DNA of 64,000 bases from Haliclystus octoradiatus (taxonomy: Eukaryota; Cnidaria; Staurozoa; Stauromedusae; Haliclystidae). The stretch lies in assembly GCA_916610825.1 (NCBI GenBank), contig OU744449.1:15946415-16010414 (forward strand). Reading direction: 5' to 3'. Below are positions 53,208 through 62,694 of this stretch, one piece after another (position 1 is the stretch's first letter; every line of letters begins with the position of its first letter). The notes beneath the pieces were generated by a model, which was given only the letters and a program-made list of their open reading frames with translations, made no database searches and was not told where the DNA came from. A program made the position numbers and the translations under genes.

Positions 53208-53462
53208 TAGAAGAATATTAAAAGAAATGTGGACAGTAGTATATTTGTTTCATGCCTTTATAATTCAATATTTGCCATAGAAGAAGAACAGCTTGAAACA
53301 ATTTGATTTAAAAAATGCTACAGGCACTAAAAATAATAATTATATATATATATATATAGTAATATCAAGGTATTTATGTTGTCTTTGCTGTTTCAATAGT
53401 GCTCGATGCCATTAATGCAGAGCTGTTTAATAATTAATAAACGAAAAATCAGACATTCATAT

Positions 53463-53502
53463 TTGCTACTATTAGTTTCACGCCAAGGCGATCATCAGGC
53501 AA
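53463..53502 (-). ncRNA. Hammerhead ribozyme (minimal palindrome, left)
   Basis: Minus strand: stem I TTGC/GCAA, CTGATGA, stem II CGCC-TT-GGCG, GAAA, stem III CTA-A-TAG, cleavage after GTA. Confidence 0.9.
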
Positions 53503-53534
53503 TTTAATCTGAATCTGAATTCAAACAGATTAAA

Positions 53535-53574
53535 TTGCCTGATGATCGCCTTGGCGTGAAACTAATAGTAGCAA
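53535..53574 (+). ncRNA. Hammerhead ribozyme (minimal palindrome, right)
   Basis: Exact inverse of 53463-53502 (position sum 107037). Confidence 0.9.
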
Positions 53575-53640
53575 ATATGAATGTCTGATTTTTTCGCTTA
53601 TTAATTATACATATATATATATATATATATAATAAGTATA

Positions 53641-53907
53641 GGTTTATCTAATAGCAGACAAAATAGTGCTCAATGTCAACATTTGGCAGAGCGGTAAATA
53701 ATAATAATGGTGATAGATCAAAGAAAACACATTCTTTACTGTAACTCCAAGTTTCACGCTACTGCGATCATCAGACAGTTTTTTATTCTAGATAGATAGA
53801 TAGATATAAAAATTTATATATCTATACAGCTCTGCTTAGCGGTATTGAGCACTATATTGATGTTTTGCTCTTAATAAATAAATTTATTTATTTATTAAAT
53901 CAACATT

Positions 53908-53939
<32 letters not shown>

Positions 53940-53940
53940 T
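53641..53940 (-). mobile_element. PLE end with hammerhead (solo fragment)
   Basis: ATAGTGCTCAATGTC ... GCAGAGC, then a hammerhead (53739-53778). The right side has CAGCTCTGCTTAGC ... TTGAGCACTATATTG in the opposite orientation, matching the inverse of 31245-31310. It consists of ends only. Confidence 0.78.
53739..53778 (-). ncRNA. Hammerhead ribozyme (solo PLE end)
   Basis: Minus strand: stem I CTGT/ACAG, CTGATGA, stem II CGC-AGTA-GCG, GAAA, stem III CTT-G-GAG (one U-G pair), cleavage after GTT. Confidence 0.88.
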
Positions 53941-54065
53941 ATATAATAGTACTTATGTTGTCTGTACTGTTTTCATAATGCTCAATGACATTTGTAAATG
54001 CAGAGCTATATATAATTAAATTAATTGGAAAAACACAAAAAATCCAAAAAATCAAACATTCATTT

Positions 54066-54105
54066 TTGCTACTTCAAGTTTCACGCCTAAGCGATCATCA
54101 GGCAA
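54066..54105 (-). ncRNA. Hammerhead ribozyme (PLE end before endonuclease copy)
   Basis: Minus strand: stem I TTGC/GCAA, CTGATGA, stem II CGC-TTAG-GCG (or CGCTTAGGCG), GAAA, stem III CTT-G-AAG, cleavage after GTA. The hairpin block (ATGCTCAATG ... GCAGAGC) lies 70-90 bp to its left. Confidence 0.88.
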
Positions 54106-54110
54106 TCTAA

Positions 54111-54143
<33 letters not shown>

Positions 54144-54231
54144 AAAGTAGCGGAACAGGAAAAAACACGTCCGCTCGTATAAAATATTTAATTTCAACTT
54201 CATCAAAGTAAGCTACAGCTGCACCAGCAAC

Positions 54232-54747
54232 ATGGACACAATAATAAAAAATCACAATAAAAAAATAACCAACAACTTCGAAAACAACACCACTAACACC
54301 ACTTCATTATGTAACTGTAGAAAAAAGGAAGCTTGCCCATTCAACAACAACTGCCTAGCAACAAGCCTTATTTACAATGCAAACGTCACTACAGCAAATG
54401 ACGCAGAAGGAAAAAATTATATCGGCGTTACAGAGGGAACATTCAAAACACGCTACACGCAGCACACCTCGACGTTTAGACACGAAAAAAGTAAATCGAA
54501 TACACAACTATCAAAGTATATCTGGGAACTGAAAGGCAAAGAAATAGATTATACAATAAAATGGACACCTTTGGCAACCGGCAGAGCGTACAGCAACACA
54601 TCCAAAAGATGCCACCTATGTTTGGTAGAGAAATACCATATCATATGTGCGGATAAAGATCTATTAAACAAAAGATCTGAACTTATTTCAAAGTGTAGGC
54701 ACGAAAACAAATATTATTTAACAAATTTTAAAGAGACAAAAACTTAA
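54232..54747 (+). CDS. PLE GIY-YIG endonuclease region (copy H)
   Basis: An open frame of 171 codons. CNCRKKEACPFNNNC is the Cys-rich linker, NYIGVTEGTFKTRYTQHTST the GIY-YIG core with Arg and His, ELSKYIW-like QLSKYIWELKG comes next, and CHLCLVEKYHI plus SKCRHENKYYLTNF form the C-terminal cluster. The layout is the same as copies F and G with many substitutions. ATG 54232 is internal to the complete pol; RT is missing. The endonuclease part has no stop. Confidence 0.87.
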   Translation: MDTIIKNHNKKITNNFENNTTNTTSLCNCRKKEACPFNNNCLATSLIYNANVTTANDAEGKNYIGVTEGTFKTRYTQHTSTFRHEKSKSNTQLSKYIWELKGKEIDYTIKWTPLATGRAYSNTSKRCHLCLVEKYHIICADKDLLNKRSELISKCRHENKYYLTNFKETKT

Positions 54748-54937
54748 CAATTAATTAATTGACCAAAATACCGATAAAGTCAAGGAAACCATAAACAATG
54801 TTATTCGAATATTGTAAAGATAATAGCATTGTATCTAGAACAATAGTTATATATATTTTTTTCACACATCTTTTTCACACATTTAATTAATATGTCTAAT
54901 TAGGATAAACTGGTGTATTTTTCATTAATAGTATATT

Positions 54938-54978
54938 CTGTCTGATGATCGCATAAAGCGAGAAACTTTAAGTAACAG
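54938..54978 (+). ncRNA. Hammerhead ribozyme (PLE copy H)
   Basis: Plus strand: stem I CTGT/ACAG, CTGATGA, stem II TCGC-ATAAA-GCGA, GAAA, stem III CTT-T-AAG, cleavage after GTA. Stem II has a true U-A closing pair where most other copies have U-U. Confidence 0.92.
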
Positions 54979-55079
54979 TAAAAGAATGTTTAGTCTTTGA
55001 CTTCATTTCATTATTATTATTCACTGCTCTGTCAAATGACATTGAGCACTATCTCAACTGCTATCAGATAACATTATTT

Positions 55080-55082
<3 letters not shown>

Positions 55083-55147
<65 letters not shown>
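55083..55147. repeat. (TA)n microsatellite
   Basis: About 32 TA units between PLE copy H and the tandem family D units. Confidence 0.95.
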
Positions 55148-55149
<2 letters not shown>

Positions 55150-55150
55150 C

Positions 55151-55197
55151 AGCAGACAAGTACATGTTTCTGGCCATTAGCCTTCATCAGTACTGCT
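55151..55197 (-). ncRNA. Hammerhead-like motif, family D, unit 1
   Basis: Same core as 33382-33428: CTGATGA, stem II GGC/GCC, GAAA, CATGTA, outer AGCAG/CTGCT. Stem I is weak next to the core. Confidence 0.45.
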
Positions 55198-55410
55198 CAG
55201 TGAGCGAACAAGGAACTGACTTCAGTATATAACCCAAGTCAAGATGAGTTATAAATGTGGTGAAAAAGTTCATCACATGAAAAAACATCTGTGCCATACC
55301 AGAGTGCTCAAACTACCGAAGTAGTGGGCAATGCATATCGCAAATAGTATAGACACATCCCAAGTCGATAGTGCTCAAAATTGCGCATGCGCAATTGAGA
55401 CATACATAGC

Positions 55411-55457
55411 AGCAGACAAGTACATGTTTCTGGCCATTAGCCTTCATCAGTACTGCT
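55411..55457 (-). ncRNA. Hammerhead-like motif, family D, unit 2
   Basis: Identical to 55151-55197, exactly 260 bp downstream. If both cleave, a 260-nt RNA would be released. Confidence 0.45.
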
Positions 55458-55735
55458 CAGTGAGCGAACAAGGAACTGACTTCAGTATATAACCCAAGTC
55501 AAGATGAGTTATAAATGTGGTGAAAAAGTTCATCACATGAAAAAACATCTGTGCCATACCAGAGTGCTCAAACTACCGAAGTAGTGGGCAATGCATATAT
55601 ATATATATATATGAATTTGGCATTGTATTGTGCGATTTTGATTCTGTAATTTATATTAGCCTATCAAGACACTAGACTCTATGACTGTTGTTTATTTATT
55701 TGGTTGTTCGTATATTATGCTGTTAATGTTGTTAG

Positions 55736-55949
55736 GATTTCTGGCTTGGTCTGAGTGATCATGTGTACGAAGGATACTTTCACTGGGTCAACGGGGATGT
55801 ACTGAACTACACTGCCTGGGGAAAAGGGGAACCTAGTGATGCATTTGGAGGAGAAGACTGTGTAGAAATGCACAGTGTTTACAACCCAGGCGCATGGAAC
55901 GACAATGCATGTGCTACACGGAGGCCATATATTTGCGAGAAAAAGAATG
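55736..55949 (+). CDS. Multi-CTLD gene, second half of C-type lectin domain 2
   Basis: Acceptor TTAATGTTGTTAG, donor GTAAGT (55950-55955). It starts phase 0, matching the end of 40071-40252, and ends phase 1. It encodes DFWLGLSDHVYEGYFHWVNG, LNYTAWGKGEPSDAFGGEDC, the WND block as AWNDNAC, and RRPYICEKK. The sugar-site tripeptide is EPS rather than EPN, so classical mannose-type binding is less certain than in domain 1. Confidence 0.9.
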
Positions 55950-56489
55950 GTAAGTTTGGTGAGGCTCAAAAACCATCACAATCATTCATTGATTGAATCA
56001 TTAGATCAGGGCGTTGTGGCCTTACCCCAGTGTGACTGCTGCTTGTTTGGTAACAGACAAAGTTATATTGATTACAAGTCAAAACCAACAGAGACCATCA
56101 TCCAAGCACCTATTCCGAATAAAAAGTGTAGGCAAGAAAGCATGGTTCAATTGTATAAGATTAACTTTGCATCAAAAATCAATCGACTGTACCAAAATTA
56201 ATACTTTGTCCATCAAACATTGCAGTTACTGCATATTTAGGCCTATTGTATTTGAATAGTTAAAAAAGTATAGTTAAATTTGAGGTAAACAAATAATTTA
56301 GGTGATTGATACTGTATTGATGTATTATTGTTTAGCTTATCGGAAAGGTAATACAATTTTGCATCAATACACAGGGTTCTTTTTGCTTTGTTAGTATCCT
56401 TCTCGCTATATTGATTAAAATAAAACTTTTGTATTTGCTGCATTTTTGCAACTAGAAAATTATATAACAATAGAAAAGTAGCTTGTTTC

Positions 56490-56960
56490 TGAAGTTTTGA
56501 ACGTCAACAAACAAAGTTCCACTGCAGAATGATAATAGAAAATGAAAATTTAAACATTTTCTTGATTGGTAAGCTGTTACTGTTTTCTGGGTTTAATGAT
56601 AATATTAATATAGTATTATTCTCGCCCATACCGCTAAAAATATACTGTTATGTTTGCTGGACTTGTGCAACCTATAGTTGACGCTAAATATCGATAATAG
56701 TGCATTTTAAATTATATGCTGTAATTCTGAACGTCAACAAAACAAACTTCCACTGCAGATATGAATGTTTCCAGGAAATGAAAAATTAAACAGCTGCTTA
56801 GTTGGTGAGCTGTTACTTTTTTCCAAGTATGATACTAATATTAATATCGTTTTATTCTTGCCACATTGATGCATTTAAACTTTCATATTTGCGAGACTTT
56901 CACACCTTCAGTGGACGCTGAGATCGAAACTATGAATTATGCTGTAGGAAATGTCTGGTA
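56490..56960 (+). repeat. Diverged direct repeats of about 230 bp period
   Basis: GAACGTCAACAAACAAAGTT ... TCCACTGCAGA ... GAGCTGTTACT-type blocks at about 56497, 56728 and, partly, 56943. A further shared block, AAACAAATAATTTAGGTGAT, occurs at about 56287 and 57326. These are intronic duplications without coding. Confidence 0.65.
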
Positions 56961-57823
56961 ATTAGCTGTTATTGTTTTCCAACTGTGCACATATTATTGC
57001 ATCTCTTTGTATTCTCCTTCTGTGGGTAATGAGAATGGTGTCTACGTATTTGGTCTTCACAACCACATCACTTATTTCACATGATTGTTGTGTGGCACTA
57101 TTGCTCAAACCCTTATTCGGTTGATCCGATGTTTACTAGATCGTATTTTATAGGCCACGGTTCAAATCCCTCACTGGACATACTTTTTATTTTATGATTT
57201 AATAAGATTTCTTTTATTTATTTATTTGATATTATGAATTTTAAACCTACTGGATAGCCCGAAAACCTGGATAGTAAATTGGCTCTGATGGATGTAACAG
57301 TCAATGCACTAGTCTATGTTATTAAACAAATAATTTAGGTGATTGATACTTCAGCTGAAAAGATAGACATGCATTTCGAATCAGATACTTTCAGTGTTTA
57401 CTTCTTAAAGTCATTGTGTTCTCCAATGCATTGAAATTTCGAACAACCTAAAACATTGAATATGAATGTGTGATCCTTTAATGCCCTTACAAATGTCTTT
57501 CTATGTCTTTATACATGTATAATTTGTAACTTATCTAAGTAGAGTGATACTTGTATATAACAGACACCTATGAGATTTAGATACATTGACCACTATACGC
57601 AAATGGCCTTTATGCACAGTGTGGATTAAATAGAAAATTTTATTCTACACATGCCAAGGGTGACCGCTATAGGCGTGACTGGTATGATAGATTTGACTGT
57701 AACACTTATATATCAGCCCAATTTATCCTGAGTGATGAGTATCTTCAGCCAGAAGCATACAGCAAATGTTCAAATCAGATGCAATGCAATCAATGACTTT
57801 GGGCCTTTTGTCTACACTTCCAG
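56961..57823. other. Intronic, nothing recognised
   Basis: AT-rich intron before CTLD3. A B-box-like GGTTCAAATCC near 57166 lacks a convincing tRNA or SINE context. Confidence 0.5.
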
Positions 57824-58249
57824 GAAAATCAATGTGTCCTGAAGACTGGAAAAGCTATGATGATAGTTGTTATCAGATCAATTCCCATCCTAACCAAAAG
57901 ATGTCATGGAATGCTGCTAAGAAATCTTGTCAAGGATTTGAAGGTGCAGACCTTGTCACTATTGAAAGCTATAATGAACAATCAATGATCGTCCAGACTT
58001 TCAATGACTATGGTATTTCACATGGCTATTTCTGGACTGGTCTTAACGACATAGAAACTGAAGGTAGTTTTGTATGGTCTGATAAGAGAATCACTAATTT
58101 CAGCAACTGGGCTGTTGGTCTACCAAACCGTGGAAATGTGCGTTCTTCGACATTTGACTGTGTCAAGAGTACAATGTCACGTAAATCGGGATTATGGAGT
58201 GATGATAGATGCTACAAGAGTTACTATTTTGTATGCGAGAAAAAAAGAG
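57824..58249 (+). CDS. Multi-CTLD gene, C-type lectin domain 3
   Basis: Acceptor CTACACTTCCAG, donor GTAGGA (58250-58255), phase 1 at both ends like CTLD1. It encodes MCPEDWKSYDDSCYQI, WNAAKKSCQGFEGADLVTIE, YFWTGLNDIETEGSFVWSDK, FSNWAVGLPN, FDCVKS, GLWSDDRC and YYFVCEKK. The EPN and WND positions read GLPN and WSD, so the Ca2+-site set is incomplete. The domain may bind another ligand. The upstream in-frame ATG at 57766 is intronic. Further exons probably follow beyond the gap. Confidence 0.92.
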
Positions 58250-58425
58250 GTAGGAATATATGATCATTTGTTACAACCAAATTTCTATTCTTGTTTCATG
58301 CTGTCCTTCAATACAAAATATATCAAATACATGGCTAACTTTTTATAGCAATAAATATATCACTCTCAGATCTTTTTATTTTGAAAGCTGAAAAATACCT
58401 GTTTCAAGAGAAATACCAAATTTAT

Positions 58426-58739
<314 letters not shown>

Positions 58740-58939
58740 NNNNNNNNNNNNNNNNNNNNNNNNNNNNNNNNNNNNNNNNNNNNNNNNNNNNNNNNNNNNN
58801 NNNNNNNNNNNNNNNNNNNNNNNNNNNNNNNNNNNNNNNNNNNNNNNNNNNNNNNNNNNNNNNNNNNNNNNNNNNNNNNNNNNNNNNNNNNNNNNNNNNN
58901 NNNNNNNNNNNNNNNNNNNNNNNNNNNNNNNNNNNNNNN
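58740..58939. other. Assembly gap (200 N)
   Basis: Exactly 200 undetermined bases, probably a fixed-size placeholder after the unresolved ATT array. Confidence 0.99.
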
Positions 58940-61834
58940 TATGAACTCTGGAGAAGAACATGAAAGACAATACGCATTGAAACGATGTAGCATTAATCAA
59001 TACATCTTAATCATTCCTTTAATAAAAATTTAATTTATTTCACATCAATTGAGTCGATTGAAATGTATAATTTAACGTAGCTTTGTCTACATAGAAAAAC
59101 TTTATTTTATGTGTTGAAAGAAAGCCAGAACACATTAATTATTATAAATTACAAATACTCAGTCAAATTTCGAAATCGGAAACTTTCCATAAAAAATCAC
59201 TTCAAATCCGATCCGATCCGAAGACCTAAAATATTAACCCGAATCTGACCCGACACGATCGGATCGCGTTCGGTTCGAATTCATAAATCTTTATTGCAAT
59301 ATATACAACACTAATGTGGTGTTCACAAAATAACGCCGTCAAGGTGTGGCCGGTCAAACTCGTGGCATTGCATGCAATATATTCAGTATTAAATTAATTT
59401 AGCTTCGACAAGACACATGGTCCACTAATTTCTGTTATTAACATGATCAAACGATATCCTTTGTTAATTAACAATGATTTACTGCTTCATATTAAAAAAA
59501 AAATCAGAAAAATCGTTGATAAAAATTGCCGAATGGCGGATTTGAACTTACGAACCTGATATTGTATTACCAGAGCGTTAACCAATGAGCCAACCCCTTA
59601 CTTACTGTTGTACTCGCTTTGACTGTACTAATCAACAAACCTGCTGCTTCGACAACATATTACTGAACAAGGCGACAGCGCGTGTATTGATTTCAAACTA
59701 TATATATAATCTGAAAATATTATGATATGATAGTATATGAGCCTATATATTTTTGATCTTTGCAATCTCAGCAAGTAGGCCTGTGATTTTCATGGCAGTC
59801 TATCAAAATACTAAGAGTTCGTTGAAAATAAAATTTTAAAAGTAAACAAAAGATGTGAAAAGTTGACCTCATAGTGCTTCTTGTTATCAAATTTTCCATA
59901 ATAATAGCATCAACATTCTTTTAAAAGGAAATAGAATTCTATAATAAATCGCTATACAAATTCGATATTGATATTATGTTACATCTTGTAGTCAATACTT
60001 CTACGCGCTATTTATAATACATTACAGATGTCGAATGAAAGAAAAGATGATTATGAAAAAATAAATTATTTTGATAGAAAAACGAAAACAACTCATTCCG
60101 GAACTCATTTTGCCAGATTCGTGATATGCATATTTATTCAGAATTTATTGAAACGGACGCGATGGTTTATAGAGTGGAAATGTCTAGTGCAGCTTCAAAG
60201 ATATAAATACCACAGCCGATGGTAATATTTAAATGCTCATGTTATGATGTCTGACGAAAAGGATAATTTACTATGTAGAAAATGAATCTACTTTACCATG
60301 CATTTGATCACGATATGAAATGATCATTTTTGTCAGAATTATTTCGAATAAAAGACAATATTTATTTTATTCTTATCGGGCGTACATTCTCCTTCGATAA
60401 ACTATGGTTGTTAACTTATTATTGATTGGTGTATTAACTCAGACAACCCGCTATTATGTATTTAAATGTTGTTCGGAGATTATGCCGCTCGTATAGTTTT
60501 TATTTGGATCTCATTTGGAAAATGGTAAGATGTATTTTAATAAATATTGTTTGCTATGATCGATTTTCTCATGCAACCTTTTCGCTTTTTATTTTTGTAA
60601 CACAAGGTTTGTTACACTCATCCAAACTGTATTAACTATTTAAAAATGTTTTTAAATTATGTTTTTGTGCTTTTAAATTCAAAGCAAAATTTTTGAACGC
60701 TGAAAATATTATAATTATTATTATTTATCACAAATCATACGCTCAATTCAATTTAACTTTGTTAAATTTGATATACCTGAAATTAATGTTATTAAATGTT
60801 GATCAAAGATAATAACAAGACATCGCTATTTTTATCCTCGAAACTGTAGTAACATACTGTGTCTTATTCGTATAGCAAGTCAAAAAAATGAAATTTTAAT
60901 TTTAATCGATGCCTATAATTCCTTGGTTAATTATGGAAGCAAAATCTGAAAATAAAAGCCTTGCTGCTCAAAACCAAATGATTCGTTTTTTTATATTAAA
61001 TAATAAATTATAGAAATACTTTTGTGCACTGCTTTGATTAATTCTAAACTCTATAATTTTAGACTGTAGACACATAATCTCTTCGAACTTTGAATATTTT
61101 TCGAATTAGTCGAACGCCAACGTCATTTTGAAAATTCTTGCAAGTTAATTTGTTTTTATGCCCCGCGATAGATTATTCATTTCAAAACAGATTGTTTGCT
61201 CAGTGTTCTCACAAATTATATATCAAAATATCCATTTTAAAAGTGAAATGTTTTGTATCTCGATTTTGTGAAAAGTAATGAACGGCATTTTGTTTCATTA
61301 ATAGATTAAAGACCTAAAGTCTCTTAAATTTTCATAGCGTTCGTGCAGCGCTATATGTATTGCTGATATCAACACTACATGAAATAGGTCTACGTTTCTT
61401 TGATTTCAAAACATATTTTGTCTGGCCTAGTTATATTGGTAATTCAATGTAACTCAGTATTTCGTATTGTTTTAATTATCATAAAACTGATTCAGTTTTA
61501 AGTTTCACTTGTTCAAACAATTTACACGCAGCTTTTAAATTCAAAGCAAAATATTTTTGTTCTGGGGATTTCAATTTGACTTCGATTTGGCTGCCCGCTA
61601 GATTATCGACCTATGAAATTTTTCAAAATCTCTGAATTTTTTAATGCAAGGATATCAAATAAAATATCTGATGAAGTATATTATTTTAAAACAACGTCAT
61701 AGACCCATACTTTTCATACAACAAATTTGTTACTGTACACGGTTATCTCGACACAAATGTTTGCATAATTTCCCGACAACGGATTATCCGTATTATATCG
61801 CCAGTAAGACGTACATAAGTCGCGGACAGACACA
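58940..61834. other. Non-coding, nothing recognised apart from a tRNA-like fragment
   Basis: AT-rich, with short frames only. A small cluster of CCGATCCGATCCG and ATCGGATCGCG words near 59200-59270 has no assignment. No lectin exon with good splice signals was seen. Confidence 0.45.
59528..59600 (-). repeat. tRNA-derived fragment (SINE-like)
   Basis: Minus strand: GGCTCATTGGTTAACGC resembles a D-arm/A box and AAGTTCAAATCC a B box at about the right spacing, followed by TTTTT. The acceptor and T stems do not pair, so a functional tRNA gene is unlikely. Confidence 0.35.
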
Positions 61835-61890
61835 GAAATATCGAAATATCGAAATATCGAAATATAGAAATATAGAAATATAGAAATATT
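61835..61890. repeat. 8-bp tandem repeat
   Basis: Seven units of GAAATATC changing to GAAATATA. Confidence 0.93.
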
Positions 61891-61947
61891 GTGATATATA
61901 AACAGACAGTATTATTAATATAAGTAGATTATTATAATTATAATTAT

Positions 61948-62488
<541 letters not shown>

Positions 62489-62694
62489 TATGTCCCCCCC
62501 GCAAAGACTGAGTCACAGGAGGTTTATTATATATTTTATGTTAATTAAAATTATTTGCTATAGTATCAAGATAAAAATATGGAATTAAAAATAATTGATT
62601 ATCTAAAGTATGAATTATTTTTTTGAAGTTATAAACGTGATAAAAGTTAATAATAAATTGTATCTGGAAAATGAGTCTGGCCAATTAAACGTCC

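Larger units (their letters stand above)
53360..53640. mobile_element. Minimal HHR palindrome (PLE ends only)
   Basis: The inverted arms of about 75 bp (about 53436-53512 and 53525-53600) are centred near 53518. Each has one hammerhead and ATCAGACATTC beyond it. Only about 12 bases separate them and no coding sequence remains. The hairpin block (GCAGAGCTG near 53418; GTGCTCGATG near 53400) lies on the left. Confidence 0.88.
54140..55082 (+). mobile_element. PLE copy H, 3' part (endonuclease, hammerhead, hairpin block)
   Basis: Starts inside pol right after a (TA)n (NFIKVSYSC in frame), then the endonuclease, 3' UTR, hammerhead (54938-54978), and CTGCTCTGTCAAATG ... TTGAGCACTATC (55014-55052), ending at another (TA)n. 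It is a different PLE subfamily from copies F and G, judging by protein divergence. Confidence 0.88.
55148..55600 (-). mobile_element. Retrozyme-like tandem: two family D units at 260-bp period
   Basis: A conserved unit of about 190 bp (AGCAGCAGACAAGTACATGT ... GTAGTGGGCAATGCATAT) at 55148-55338 and 55408-55598, nearly identical. The 69-bp spacer contains a GCGCATGCGC palindrome and ATAGTGCTCAAAATT, the PLE terminal block. It has no coding sequence. A third copy lies at 33244-33430 on the other strand. Tandem, short, HHR-type units fit the animal retrozyme pattern. Confidence 0.75.

Noticed and set aside
57120..57180. tRNA-like B box GGTTCAAATCC
   Set aside because: No A box at proper spacing and no stem pairing; too weak for a tRNA or SINE call.
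59528..59600. Functional tRNA gene on the minus strand
   Set aside because: The D- and B-box-like parts are present but acceptor and T stems do not pair. Kept only as a tRNA-derived fragment.
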